64,000 nt of DNA from Microbacterium capsulatum (lineage in GTDB: Bacteria; Actinomycetota; Actinomycetes; Actinomycetales; Microbacteriaceae): assembly GCF_030865425.1 (NCBI RefSeq), contig NZ_JAVFCB010000004.1, positions 310,001 through 374,000 on the forward strand, in the 5' to 3' direction. Of the stretch, positions 23,348-30,869 are shown piece after piece. How positions within the stretch are numbered: position 1 is the stretch's first letter; each line of letters begins with the position of its first letter. Made by a program: the position numbers and the translations under genes. The notes under the pieces are model-generated. The model was given only the letters and a program-made list of their open reading frames with translations, was not told the DNA's origin and did not search any database.

Positions 23348-25552
23348 TCAGTCCTTCTTCCATCTGTCGGAGTCGAAGATGTCGCTCACGTCCTTGCTGG
23401 CGTCTTCAGATGGGAGACTCGCTTGGAGCTCCGGCATGGCGATGTTCTCCGTTCCCTGAGCTGAGGCCGGGAATCCCGGCTGTCCCGGAGGAATGTTGAG
23501 CTCATTGAGTAGCGCGGGGATGTCATCTTCCGGCGCATAGCCGATCTTGATGCCCTGGACCTCGCCACCCTCGGCTCCGATGAGCGCTAGACCCCTGCTG
23601 CCGTTATCAAGAGCGTTCACGATGCCGGCGGCCGCGCTGGAGTCGGCGCTCGGGAACACCATGCGCAACGTTGCGCCCTCTGGCGGCGACTTCGGCTTCA
23701 CCGCTAGCACGCCCGATGTGAGCTGAGACCGGAACTCGCCGTCGATGATCTTGGCATCGGGTCGCTGTGTGGCAACGGCCAGGTGAATCCCCACGAACCG
23801 GGCCTCGCGCGCGATCTTGGCCACATAGAACTGCAGGGTTGCTTTCGCCCCGTTGATCAGCTCCGTCTGCTCAACCTCTTCCGGCTCGATAGTCTTTGCG
23901 ATGTTCTTGTCCAGGACGATGGGCAACACGAGACTGGTGAACTCATCGATGATGACCGTGAGCGGGCGGATCTGCTCACCCTCGCGCACTTCTGGATCCA
24001 GGTCAGCCCAGAACCCCCGCTCGTGCTGGATGAGTACGTGCTTACGACGGACAAATTCGTCGTAGACGCGCTTGATTTGTTTCCCGGCATCAATCTCGGT
24101 GATTGCACACTGCTTGAGCCGATCTCGGAGCCGCGCGAAGTCAACGGCAGCCTTCAGAGGGTCGATGACGATGACTTCATGGCCCCTCGCCAGCGCTTGA
24201 ACTGCGATCATTCGCAACACGATGGTCTTGCCGGATCCAGTCGGGCCGACGACGAGCGAGTGAGGACCATCCTTGAGGTCAATGCCTTGCGGGTCTCCTC
24301 GATGATCGAGGCCAATGTTGATTCGGTTCCACTCCCTACGGTCGATGTTCATCAGCAGGTCGCGCATCGGCACCAAGGTAGGCAACGCGATCGGCTTGCC
24401 ATACTGAAGCACCTTGACCGGATCGTCCTGCTTGTCGATGATCTTCCAGCCGTTCGACCCCTTGGGAAGAGAGTCACGGAGTGCGAGCAGGAAGGCCTCA
24501 CGCTTTTCGGGAGTGAGGCCAGCAATGGGCGCTCGATCGATGATCAGGGTCTCGATGCGTTGTGGATATACGTTACGGTCAGGCTCATCATTCTCCACCC
24601 AGATGATCCTGAATGTGAAGTCGTGCGCAGGCTTGCCAAGGTTCCTGGCCGCATCCTCGTAGATCTTCATCTCGATTGGGCTGACCGGGGTGAGTTGCGC
24701 AGTACGCACGCGGCCGACGAGGTCGTAGTCCGTGATCGTGTATCCCAGCGACGCGGCGTACTGCTGGAGATTTGCTAGGTCGGAACCGGTGAAAGTCTCG
24801 GCCAGATGCGCAACCTTCAGCGGAAGGCTGCTCTCGCCATCACGGGGGAGGTCCTCGATCCGCTTCACCTGATACGCCCACAGCAGCTCGTACTGATCCC
24901 GCTCATCTTTGGCGTAAGCGTTCCCGAGCATGATTGCCGACACCACAGCGCCGACGAGAGCAATCACAAAGGCGGCAAACGCGAGGACGGCGAAGAACGA
25001 CGAAGGGCCGGCCAGCTGAGTCAGCAGTTCGAGCAGCACCAGCCCAACTAGAGCGATGACCGTGACACGAGACGGCCCAAACCAGCCGATCGCATCTCGG
25101 AAGAGTTGATTCGTTGGGTAGAAGAACCCGTGCGTGTAGGCGGCCCGGCGACCGATGAGTCTCCACTTGAACACCGCGCGATGGAACGCCAGAAGGGAAA
25201 CGACCACCGCGATGATCCATCCGGGTGATGCGGACATAGCGATGTCCTGAAGAATCCAGACGCCAAAACCCCCTAGAGCAACCACGACCGCCCGTAGCCA
25301 GACACCAATCGGGTGGACATCGGGCCGAATATCATCTATACGCTCATGCGGCTGGGCGCTGCGTAATGATTTCCTCGGTCGAGCGTTCCCGATGACGTAC
25401 TTGTCGATAGCCCGTTCGCCTGCACGGACCATTTCGCGCTTGGCGATTCTTCCTACAAATCTGCCCAGTCCCACATCTTGCCCCTTTGCCTCATCCAGTT
25501 CGAAGTTCTCTATTTCGAAGATAGAAGGCGGCATCACAAGAGATTGCGACAT
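23348..25552 (-). CDS. FtsK/SpoIIIE-type DNA translocase (TraB-like transfer protein)
   Basis: Protein of 734 residues. The N-terminal half has hydrophobic segments (about 84-105, 110-128, 162-182, 186-210) that anchor it in the membrane. The C-terminal motor has Walker A V-V-G-P-T-G-S-G-K-T (434-443), Walker B L-T-V-I-I-D-E (531-537) and V-A-T-Q-R-P-D, as in FtsK/SpoIIIE. No relaxase is seen in the window. In actinomycete elements a single protein of this kind pumps double-stranded DNA between cells. It could instead help segregation. The ATG at 25552 overlaps the predicted -10 box, so translation may begin a few codons later (GTG/ATG near 25537-25534). Confidence 0.8.
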   Translation of the reverse strand: MSQSLVMPPSIFEIENFELDEAKGQDVGLGRFVGRIAKREMVRAGERAIDKYVIGNARPRKSLRSAQPHERIDDIRPDVHPIGVWLRAVVVALGGFGVWILQDIAMSASPGWIIAVVVSLLAFHRAVFKWRLIGRRAAYTHGFFYPTNQLFRDAIGWFGPSRVTVIALVGLVLLELLTQLAGPSSFFAVLAFAAFVIALVGAVVSAIMLGNAYAKDERDQYELLWAYQVKRIEDLPRDGESSLPLKVAHLAETFTGSDLANLQQYAASLGYTITDYDLVGRVRTAQLTPVSPIEMKIYEDAARNLGKPAHDFTFRIIWVENDEPDRNVYPQRIETLIIDRAPIAGLTPEKREAFLLALRDSLPKGSNGWKIIDKQDDPVKVLQYGKPIALPTLVPMRDLLMNIDRREWNRINIGLDHRGDPQGIDLKDGPHSLVVGPTGSGKTIVLRMIAVQALARGHEVIVIDPLKAAVDFARLRDRLKQCAITEIDAGKQIKRVYDEFVRRKHVLIQHERGFWADLDPEVREGEQIRPLTVIIDEFTSLVLPIVLDKNIAKTIEPEEVEQTELINGAKATLQFYVAKIAREARFVGIHLAVATQRPDAKIIDGEFRSQLTSGVLAVKPKSPPEGATLRMVFPSADSSAAAGIVNALDNGSRGLALIGAEGGEVQGIKIGYAPEDDIPALLNELNIPPGQPGFPASAQGTENIAMPELQASLPSEDASKDVSDIFDSDRWKKD

Positions 25553-25620
25553 ATACGCGATACGAGTATTCAGTCAAAGCTTTGACATCTTCTCGGTGCC
25601 TGCGAAACTCTCGTACTAGC
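25550..25620. promoter_or_regulatory. Divergent promoter with 14-bp perfect palindrome
   Basis: GTCAAAGCTTTGAC (25573-25586) is a perfect palindrome whose two halves supply back-to-back -35 boxes: TTGACA on the plus strand and TTGACT on the minus strand. On the minus strand TATATG follows after 16 bases. A CTCGTA motif lies on each side (minus at 25561-25566, plus at 25610-25619). A repressor bound here would control both the translocase and the HAD gene. Confidence 0.55.
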
Positions 25621-25642
25621 GACTCGTACGGAAGGATCACGA

Positions 25643-26500
25643 ATGCCCGTCAAGCCCAATCTGGTCGTTGTTGATATCGACGGAACGGTGAATCGCCTGC
25701 GCTCCGAAGCATCCCCAAGTCCAGAGCCTGGGTGGGACGATGACGTGATCGAGCGCATTGGAGGCTTGAGCGGACCTCGGGTGCACATCCATCGAGGAGT
25801 GGTCGATCAGCTCGCCCAGCTCAATCAGCGCGATGACACCGAAGTCGTTTGGCTCTCGTGGTGGTCACGTCATCAGGTCGCACAGCTCAATCGATCTCTC
25901 GACGTGGACTTTCGGACTCTGCCCGTCACGGACGATCGTCATGGAGGTAAGCGCCGCTCCCTGAAGATCGAACTCCTCCGGGCAAACCGAGAGCGAGTCG
26001 TGTGGCTAGATGACGACGAGGCGAGCGCCGACGAGCAGCTCGCAGCGCTGTCCGACATGCTCACGCTGGAGCCCGACTTCCTCACCGGTCTTACGCCGCT
26101 ATACCTCGAGGCCGTGGTTGCCTATCTCGGTGGCGCAGACGAAGCTGATCTGATCGCACACCTGGTGAACGCCGAGTCTTGGCGATGGAGTGATCGCGTG
26201 AAGCCAAGACATAACTATTCACGCCGGATGCCGACCATGTTCGATAATCGCGGCGCTCTGATGCGTAAGGCTTTCCTTGAAGAGCTGGCCGAAATAGCGC
26301 AGCGCGCTGAGGTGAAGCCCAAGACTGACGAGAGCTACGGTAGACGCAACGGTGTGCGCCTCGATCCGTGGCAGTTCGAGTATGCGGCGCAACTCTGGGC
26401 GGAGAGCGGACTGGCCATTGAGTTTCGTCCGTTGTCAGGGAAGCCTGGTGAGATTCAGGTGGTCACCCCACGACGGGGAGGTTTGGGCGATGGAGAGTGA
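25643..26500 (+). CDS. HAD-like phosphatase, copy 3, with extra C-terminal domain
   Basis: Protein of 285 residues. Motif I V-V-D-I-D-G-T-V (9-16), V-W-L-S-W-W-S as the motif II region, R-S-L-K-I-E-L-L with the motif III Lys, and V-V-W-L-D-D-D-E as motif IV give a HAD fold of about 150 residues, ending in F-L-T-G-L-T-P like the two other HAD copies. An unrecognised C-terminal domain of about 120 residues follows. It is transcribed divergently from the translocase through a shared palindromic promoter and is followed by an overlapping helix-turn-helix gene. Confidence 0.65.
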   Translation: MPVKPNLVVVDIDGTVNRLRSEASPSPEPGWDDDVIERIGGLSGPRVHIHRGVVDQLAQLNQRDDTEVVWLSWWSRHQVAQLNRSLDVDFRTLPVTDDRHGGKRRSLKIELLRANRERVVWLDDDEASADEQLAALSDMLTLEPDFLTGLTPLYLEAVVAYLGGADEADLIAHLVNAESWRWSDRVKPRHNYSRRMPTMFDNRGALMRKAFLEELAEIAQRAEVKPKTDESYGRRNGVRLDPWQFEYAAQLWAESGLAIEFRPLSGKPGEIQVVTPRRGGLGDGE

Positions 26501-26960
26501 CGATGATGACACGCTCTGGCATAACGAGAACTGGGGCTTTGTAGACGTCCCATCCGGGATTCCGGACAGCCAAATTGAGCGACATTTCGGTCTCGATGCT
26601 CGAACCATGCAGAACAACAAGCAGAGGTCCATCGCGCAGGTCGCGGCCGATCTCACCAAGGAAGCACTCACTCAGTACGCGTACGCCGGGCGCGAGCCGG
26701 GCATGTCCGTCGCCACGGAGATCGTGCGTGGCATCATCAATGGGTACGGCGCTATCGACCCTGGTCACCGATTCGAAGTGGCCTACGCGTTGCGGGGCAT
26801 CGTCGAGGAGTTCGTCGTCAGGGAACTGAGCATGCTGGTCATGCCTCCACGCAACTCTCGCATGACTTGGGCGCAGGCGGCGGCGCTGGTTGGCGTTCCA
26901 GAGTCGTCTCTCCACTATCGGTATGCGCCGCGAGTGTTCAACCCTCAGGCAAAGGCGTAG
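26490..26960 (+). CDS. Hypothetical protein with C-terminal helix-turn-helix
   Basis: Protein of 156 residues starting at ATG 26490 (GGGGAGG eight bases upstream), inside the end of the HAD gene. Acidic N-terminus, helical middle, and a C-terminal W-A-Q-A-A-A-L-V-G-V-P-E-S-S-L-H-Y-R-Y that reads as a helix-turn-helix. It is likely a small DNA-binding partner or regulator within the HAD-metallophosphoesterase operon. No family is recognised. Confidence 0.6.
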   Translation: MESDDDDTLWHNENWGFVDVPSGIPDSQIERHFGLDARTMQNNKQRSIAQVAADLTKEALTQYAYAGREPGMSVATEIVRGIINGYGAIDPGHRFEVAYALRGIVEEFVVRELSMLVMPPRNSRMTWAQAAALVGVPESSLHYRYAPRVFNPQAKA

Positions 26961-26970
26961 AGGGACTGCG

Positions 26971-27789
26971 ATGCAGATTGATCGAGGCGACACGACGATC
27001 GGGTTGGCAGGCGACTGGCATGGCAACGGGGGATGGACCCGGCGCAAGCTTCGACAATTCGCGAGGGCAGGCGTACGGACGGTGCATCAGCTCGGAGACT
27101 TCGGCATCTTCATTGGCGCAGCCCAGCTCGGCTACATCATGGAGATCGAACGTCATTGCGCGTTCAACGACATCCATCTGTGGATCACGCCCGGCAATCA
27201 TGAAGACTGGGACTACTTGGACGCGCTATTCAGGGTCGACGGAGGAGCGGAGCCTCAGTACCTCGTACCGCGCAACGCCCACGGTTTCCAATCCGATCAC
27301 ATTCATGTTCTACCTCGGGGCTATCGCTGGCACCATGCCGGGCGATCGTTTGTCTCTGCAGGTGGCGCGCCGAGCATCGACTATCAGTTCCGTGAGCGCG
27401 GAGTGGACTGGTGGCCGAACGAGCAGCTCCCAGAGGAGAAGGCCAATGAGATCGCTGCTGCTGGTCACGCCGAGATCATGCTTGCCCACGACATGCCCGA
27501 TCTCGATGCGGCGGTGCTCAGGGACACGCTGGCGCCAAGGGTGAGCGTGGTAGGGGCCTGGCCGGCTCCGGCCCTGCACTACGTGGCCGAAGGGCGCCGT
27601 CGTCTCAGCATCGCCTACGAAGGCGTTCGTCCCAAGCTGTTGGCGCACGGCCACTATCACCGATCCGGGGATGAGCAGATCCCTGGCGGTGCGCGGGTGC
27701 TGTCGCTGGACATGGACGAGTCGGCGGGAAACGCTCTGACGCTTGACCTGACTGCTGCGGACTTCGGTGTCAACTGGCTCGGCGACTGA
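26971..27789 (+). CDS. Calcineurin-like metallophosphoesterase
   Basis: Protein of 272 residues with the full set of dimetal phosphoesterase motifs: G-D-W-H-G-N (14-19), G-D-F-G (about 43-46), G-N-H-E-D (about 73-77), a His in L-A-H-D-M-P, and H-G-H-Y-H (about 224-228). The ATG at 26971 has AGAGGGA upstream and lies 10 bases after the previous gene. Placed with a HAD phosphatase, it suggests processing of phosphate ends or of a nucleotide. The real substrate cannot be read from the sequence. Confidence 0.8.
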   Translation: MQIDRGDTTIGLAGDWHGNGGWTRRKLRQFARAGVRTVHQLGDFGIFIGAAQLGYIMEIERHCAFNDIHLWITPGNHEDWDYLDALFRVDGGAEPQYLVPRNAHGFQSDHIHVLPRGYRWHHAGRSFVSAGGAPSIDYQFRERGVDWWPNEQLPEEKANEIAAAGHAEIMLAHDMPDLDAAVLRDTLAPRVSVVGAWPAPALHYVAEGRRRLSIAYEGVRPKLLAHGHYHRSGDEQIPGGARVLSLDMDESAGNALTLDLTAADFGVNWLGD

Positions 27790-27810
27790 GCAGGAATCCG
27801 ATTTCGGAGT

Positions 27811-27925
27811 TCTCAAAAACGAATGCTTCTTGAGAGTCAGCAGGTGATCGTAAGCCCCAGCCAGATGCCCGTGTCGTCGTGTCTTAAAACTCGCACGATT
27901 CTTGCGACTCAAAAACGCACGAGTT
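27811..27925. other. Possible recombinase binding/crossover region
   Basis: Between the phosphoesterase and the recombinase are two copies of CTCAAAAACG (27812-27821, 27908-27917) and inverted pairs TCTCAA/TTGAGA (27811-27816, 27830-27835) and AACTCG/CGAGTT (27888-27893, 27920-27925). Small serine recombinases usually act on such subsites next to their own gene. Confidence 0.4.
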
Positions 27926-27926
27926 G

Positions 27927-28547
27927 ATGCGAGTAGAATTAGATGTGAAGCCAATTACATCAAACGGAACTCTCGTTGGCTACGTTCGTGTCTCCACGGG
28001 CCGACAGGATGAACAACTCCAGCATGACGCCCTCGACCGGGAGAAGGTGCTCAAGCGCAATCGGTACGTTGACCGAGGTGTGAGTGGCGCGAAACTGAGT
28101 CGTCCTGGGCTCGATGCAATGCTCGCTGACGTTCAGGCGGGTGACACGATCATCGTGTGGAAGCTCGACCGGATTGGGCGCTCGACCGCGCACGTCATCT
28201 CGCTGATCCACGACCTGACGGCGCGAGGTGTGCACATTCGGAGTATCAGCGATGGACTCGATACCACCACGACGATGGGCAAGGCCATGCTTAGCGTCTT
28301 GGCGATCTTCGCTGAAATGGAACGGTGCTTCATCCGGGAGCGAACGATGGCCGGCCTGGCATCGGCACGTGCTCAAGGGCGAGTCGGTGGGAGGCCGAGA
28401 CAGGTCAACGACAAGAAGCATCGGCAAGCGCAGGCGCTGCGCGACTCAGGCGAGAGCGTCCCTGACATCGCCAAAACGCTGGGCGTCAGCGTTGCGACGG
28501 TCTACCGCGTGACTACTAACAAGCGATCCGCCGCCACTCTCGGCTAA
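27927..28547 (+). CDS. Small serine recombinase (resolvase/invertase family)
   Basis: Protein of about 206 residues. The catalytic N-terminal domain has G-Y-V-R-V-S-T-G-R-Q with the nucleophile Ser at 23, then W-K-L-D-R-I-G-R-S and the conserved helix with E-M-E-R. The C-terminus has G-G-R-P-R and a helix-turn-helix (S-V-P-D-I-A-K-T-L-G-V-S-V-A-T-V-Y-R). The length is that of Tn3-type resolvases and DNA invertases, not of large serine integrases, so it more likely resolves multimers or inverts DNA than integrates the element. ATG 27927, TTG 27924 and GTG 27945 are all possible starts; no ribosome binding site is clear. Confidence 0.85.
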   Translation: MRVELDVKPITSNGTLVGYVRVSTGRQDEQLQHDALDREKVLKRNRYVDRGVSGAKLSRPGLDAMLADVQAGDTIIVWKLDRIGRSTAHVISLIHDLTARGVHIRSISDGLDTTTTMGKAMLSVLAIFAEMERCFIRERTMAGLASARAQGRVGGRPRQVNDKKHRQAQALRDSGESVPDIAKTLGVSVATVYRVTTNKRSAATLG

Positions 28548-28605
28548 GCCCCTCGGGTGACTTCACTTTCGAGCGGCTACGAGTCGGCTGTGCGACGCTG
28601 TGAAG

Positions 28606-28890
28606 ATGCACAAGACGACGCGTGTAGAAGCCTCTCACCATGTTCCGACGCCAACCGCCGCAGACTTGCAGAGAATCGCGAAGGTTCTGAGCGAGGTCGG
28701 AGGCCCGAATGTGGTTTGGGGGCCCATCGATCTGCTCAACATTTGGGTAGTCGAGCAGCGTGCCCGGCTGGACCAGCAAATGTCGGAGCGTGTTCGAGTC
28801 GCATCGTGGGCGCTCGTAGGGGCAACGATCGGACTGGTCCTATGCACTGGAGGGCTAATCTGGGCGACGCTCGCTGGTGGTGCGGCGTAG
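28606..28890 (+). CDS. Small membrane protein
   Basis: Protein of 94 residues (or 96 from the GTG at 28600) with a hydrophilic N-terminal helix region and one transmembrane helix at the C-terminus (S-W-A-L-V-G-A-T-I-G-L-V-L-C-T-G-G-L-I-W). It follows the serine recombinase by about 55 bases and may share its transcript. No family is recognised. Confidence 0.5.
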   Translation: MHKTTRVEASHHVPTPTAADLQRIAKVLSEVGGPNVVWGPIDLLNIWVVEQRARLDQQMSERVRVASWALVGATIGLVLCTGGLIWATLAGGAA

Positions 28891-29118
28891 CTCGGGCCTG
28901 CCGAACTTACGGGTCCGGCCGCCACAAAAGGGTCAGGCTACGCGGTTAGGTTGGCCTGCGCTGATCCTGATCCATGCGGAAGATGCCGGAACGAGGTTCG
29001 CGATTCGGGTTCGTCCAACGAGGCGAGCATCCGTGCTCCAACCTTGCCGATTACCAAAGAGCGCGCGTCAATAGGGGGCCTCTACTCACGAAGATGCCGC
29101 CCGGTAGCGGTTGAGGTC

Positions 29119-29253
29119 CTACCGATCCGCGAGCGCCCGGATCGTGTTGCCCTGCTGCTCGCTGATCGCACGAGCCATGATCACCGGATCGAACCGGTCG
29201 GGTTCCATCTCCGGTTCCGGGTCGTGGCGCTCCTCGCGCGGCACGTCGGACAT
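29119..29253 (-). CDS. 44-residue acidic microprotein
   Basis: Short gene with ATG at 29253 preceded by GGAAGGA ten bases upstream, stop TAG at 29121-29119. The product is charged (M-S-D-V-P-R-E-E-R-H-D-P-E-P-E-M) and ends in a helical A-I-S-E-Q-Q-G-N-T-I-R-A-L-A-D-R. It lies at the end of the minus-strand kinase gene run. A further 16-codon frame (29309-29359) lies between it and the Cys-rich gene and cannot be judged. Confidence 0.45.
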   Translation of the reverse strand: MSDVPREERHDPEPEMEPDRFDPVIMARAISEQQGNTIRALADR

Positions 29254-29346
29254 CGGCTGCTAATCCTTCCGGGGCGGTATTCATCATGCTGAGCTTGAGC
29301 CGGGCCGGTCATAGAGCGAGTTGCCGAGCATGCCCGTGCGGAAGTA

Positions 29347-29502
29347 CTAGTGGTGCCATTGTAGAAGCTCCTCCCCGCCGCAGTGGCCCGCGGATGGCAG
29401 CGGACACCATGAGGCTGCCTCGGGCCAATAGCAATAGCAGGTCGTCCACACCCAATCTCCGCCTGAACAGGTCGTGTGAACGGTAAGTCGGGCCTGGGGC
29501 AT
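29347..29502 (-). CDS. 51-residue Cys/Trp-rich microprotein
   Basis: Short gene with ATG at 29502 and a strong AGGAGG six bases upstream, starting 31 bases after the LPO_1073-like gene on the same strand. The product has five Cys (12, 22, 24, 33, 41) and five Trp (17, 19, 26, 32, 49), with T-T-C-Y-C-Y-W-P in the middle and a His pair at the end. It could be a metal-binding or disulfide-bonded peptide. No family is recognised. Confidence 0.5.
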   Translation of the reverse strand: MPQARLTVHTTCSGGDWVWTTCYCYWPEAASWCPLPSAGHCGGEELLQWHH

Positions 29503-29532
29503 TGATGTCCTCCTACTGACGCGCGCTCTAAG

Positions 29533-30585
29533 CTAGCCAAGCCATTCGGACAGTGGAGTCGTGCCTCCCGTTGCTTGCGCCCAGTATGCATGACCGATGG
29601 CGATGCCCGCAGTGGTTAGCACGAGGCTAGAAAGTTCCGTGTCTCGCCATGCGCGCTGCAGCGCCGCGAGTCCAGGCACGCGTTCAATGGCTTCGCGTTC
29701 GACTTCGAGGTCCTCCATCCATCCCTGCAGTGCCAGCTGCTGAAGAACAGGAACCTCATTGGCCAGGCCTCGCGCACGTGCAATGCGTTCCACGTCAGCA
29801 AACGCGAGTGCATCAACCTGGAATGCGTCATCGGGGCGCCGCAAACATGGCATCAGCATGTTCGCGGCGTGTGCGAGGTCAAAGACCGCGGGTAGTGCAG
29901 CGTCTTGGGCAAAGCCGCGGGTAAACAGCCCTTCGGCACCACTGCGAATGAGGCTGCCAAGTGGAGTCTCATGGCCGGAAACGCTTCCCACGCCGACGAA
30001 CACAATGTGCTGATAATGAGTGGATCGAGTCGGGAGATCGCTTACGAGGGGCTCGACGTAGCGCTCGAGGTAGGCGTAGAACTCGTCCAGTGATGTGACC
30101 CTAGCCGGCCGGGCGTAGCGGAGCGAAAAGATCAGCGCGACGACGCGACGCTGCGGTTCAGAGAGTTTGGCAACGCATTCAATCGCAGCATCGAGGGCCA
30201 GGGACTGTAAAGTCCATTGCGCTTCCGTAGTGCGGTGCAGCAGCAGATCAACCAGGACCCGCTCAAGGTTCTCTTCGCCTGACCGCACAAAACTCTTCTG
30301 TGCCTCAGAAAGCACTAGCTGGATGTCGGGCCTGGTAAGTTCTTCCAGGTGGGATGGGGATTCTGCGTGAAGCTTTCCTAGATAGGCATTCGTAATGCTT
30401 TCTGCGCGGCTTCGGGCGATAGCCTCCGCCACGCCTCGAAGTTCGGTGGCATTCGCAAAATACACATCGATGGCGATCTGCCGTACCTCGGCCAGGGTTG
30501 CGCCGTTGATGGTGATGTCTCGCCCCGCTTGATAGTTGGTCGATGCATCTCCGCCGTGTTGCTGCTGATCCTTGCGCCGGATCAT
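29533..30585 (-). CDS. LPO_1073/Vpar_1526-like protein
   Basis: Protein of 350 residues. The N-terminus carries N-Y-Q-A-G-R-D-I-T-I (17-26), then E-V-R-Q-I-A-I-D-V-Y-F-A-N-A-T-E-L and A-R-S-R-A-E-S-I-T, which matches the layout of the LPO_1073/Vpar_1526 family. The rest is helical with no catalytic motif. Its ATG overlaps the stop of a small membrane protein that ends in N-L-Q-A-G-R-D-I, the same motif. The QAGRDI/QAGGDI motif is widespread in suspected bacterial conflict proteins; the biochemical role is not known to me. Confidence 0.6.
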   Translation of the reverse strand: MIRRKDQQQHGGDASTNYQAGRDITINGATLAEVRQIAIDVYFANATELRGVAEAIARSRAESITNAYLGKLHAESPSHLEELTRPDIQLVLSEAQKSFVRSGEENLERVLVDLLLHRTTEAQWTLQSLALDAAIECVAKLSEPQRRVVALIFSLRYARPARVTSLDEFYAYLERYVEPLVSDLPTRSTHYQHIVFVGVGSVSGHETPLGSLIRSGAEGLFTRGFAQDAALPAVFDLAHAANMLMPCLRRPDDAFQVDALAFADVERIARARGLANEVPVLQQLALQGWMEDLEVEREAIERVPGLAALQRAWRDTELSSLVLTTAGIAIGHAYWAQATGGTTPLSEWLG

Positions 30586-30869
30586 CTGTCTCCTGTGCGG
30601 ATGTCGCGCCCCGCCTGCAGATTGGTCGACTGGGTGCCCGACTTCTGGCGCTGTGTGAGTTCCCGGCCACGTGAATCGTCGCGACGGACCAGGCCGACCA
30701 CGACACAGATGGCACCCCCGAAGCCGATCGTGAGGCCGGTGATACCCGGCCAGGTCCAGAATTGGCCCGCGTCGCCGCTTTGCAAAGCAATCGTGAGCGC
30801 AGCGACGACGAAGGCACCGCCCAAAGCAACTAGGATCTCACCCAAAATCAGCCATTTCCCGCTAGACAC
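30582..30869 (-). CDS. Two-span membrane protein with C-terminal QAGRDI motif
   Basis: Protein of about 95 residues starting at GTG 30869 (AAAGGTG upstream), which overlaps the kinase stop; its own stop overlaps the next start. Two transmembrane helices (L-G-E-I-L-V-A-L-G-G-A-F-V-V-A-A-L and W-P-G-I-T-G-L-T-I-G-F-G-G-A-I-C-V-V-V) form a hairpin. A cytoplasmic tail with S-T-N-L-Q-A-G-R-D-I follows. The shared motif suggests that it tethers the LPO_1073-like protein at the membrane. Longer upstream frames inside the kinase gene are unlikely. Confidence 0.6.
   Translation of the reverse strand: MSSGKWLILGEILVALGGAFVVAALTIALQSGDAGQFWTWPGITGLTIGFGGAICVVVGLVRRDDSRGRELTQRQKSGTQSTNLQAGRDIRTGDR

Noticed and set aside
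27927..28547. Serine recombinase as the integrase of the element
   Set aside because: It has the small resolvase/invertase length without the large C-terminal domains of serine integrases, and lies more than 7 kb from the tRNA junction, where a tyrosine integrase would be expected.
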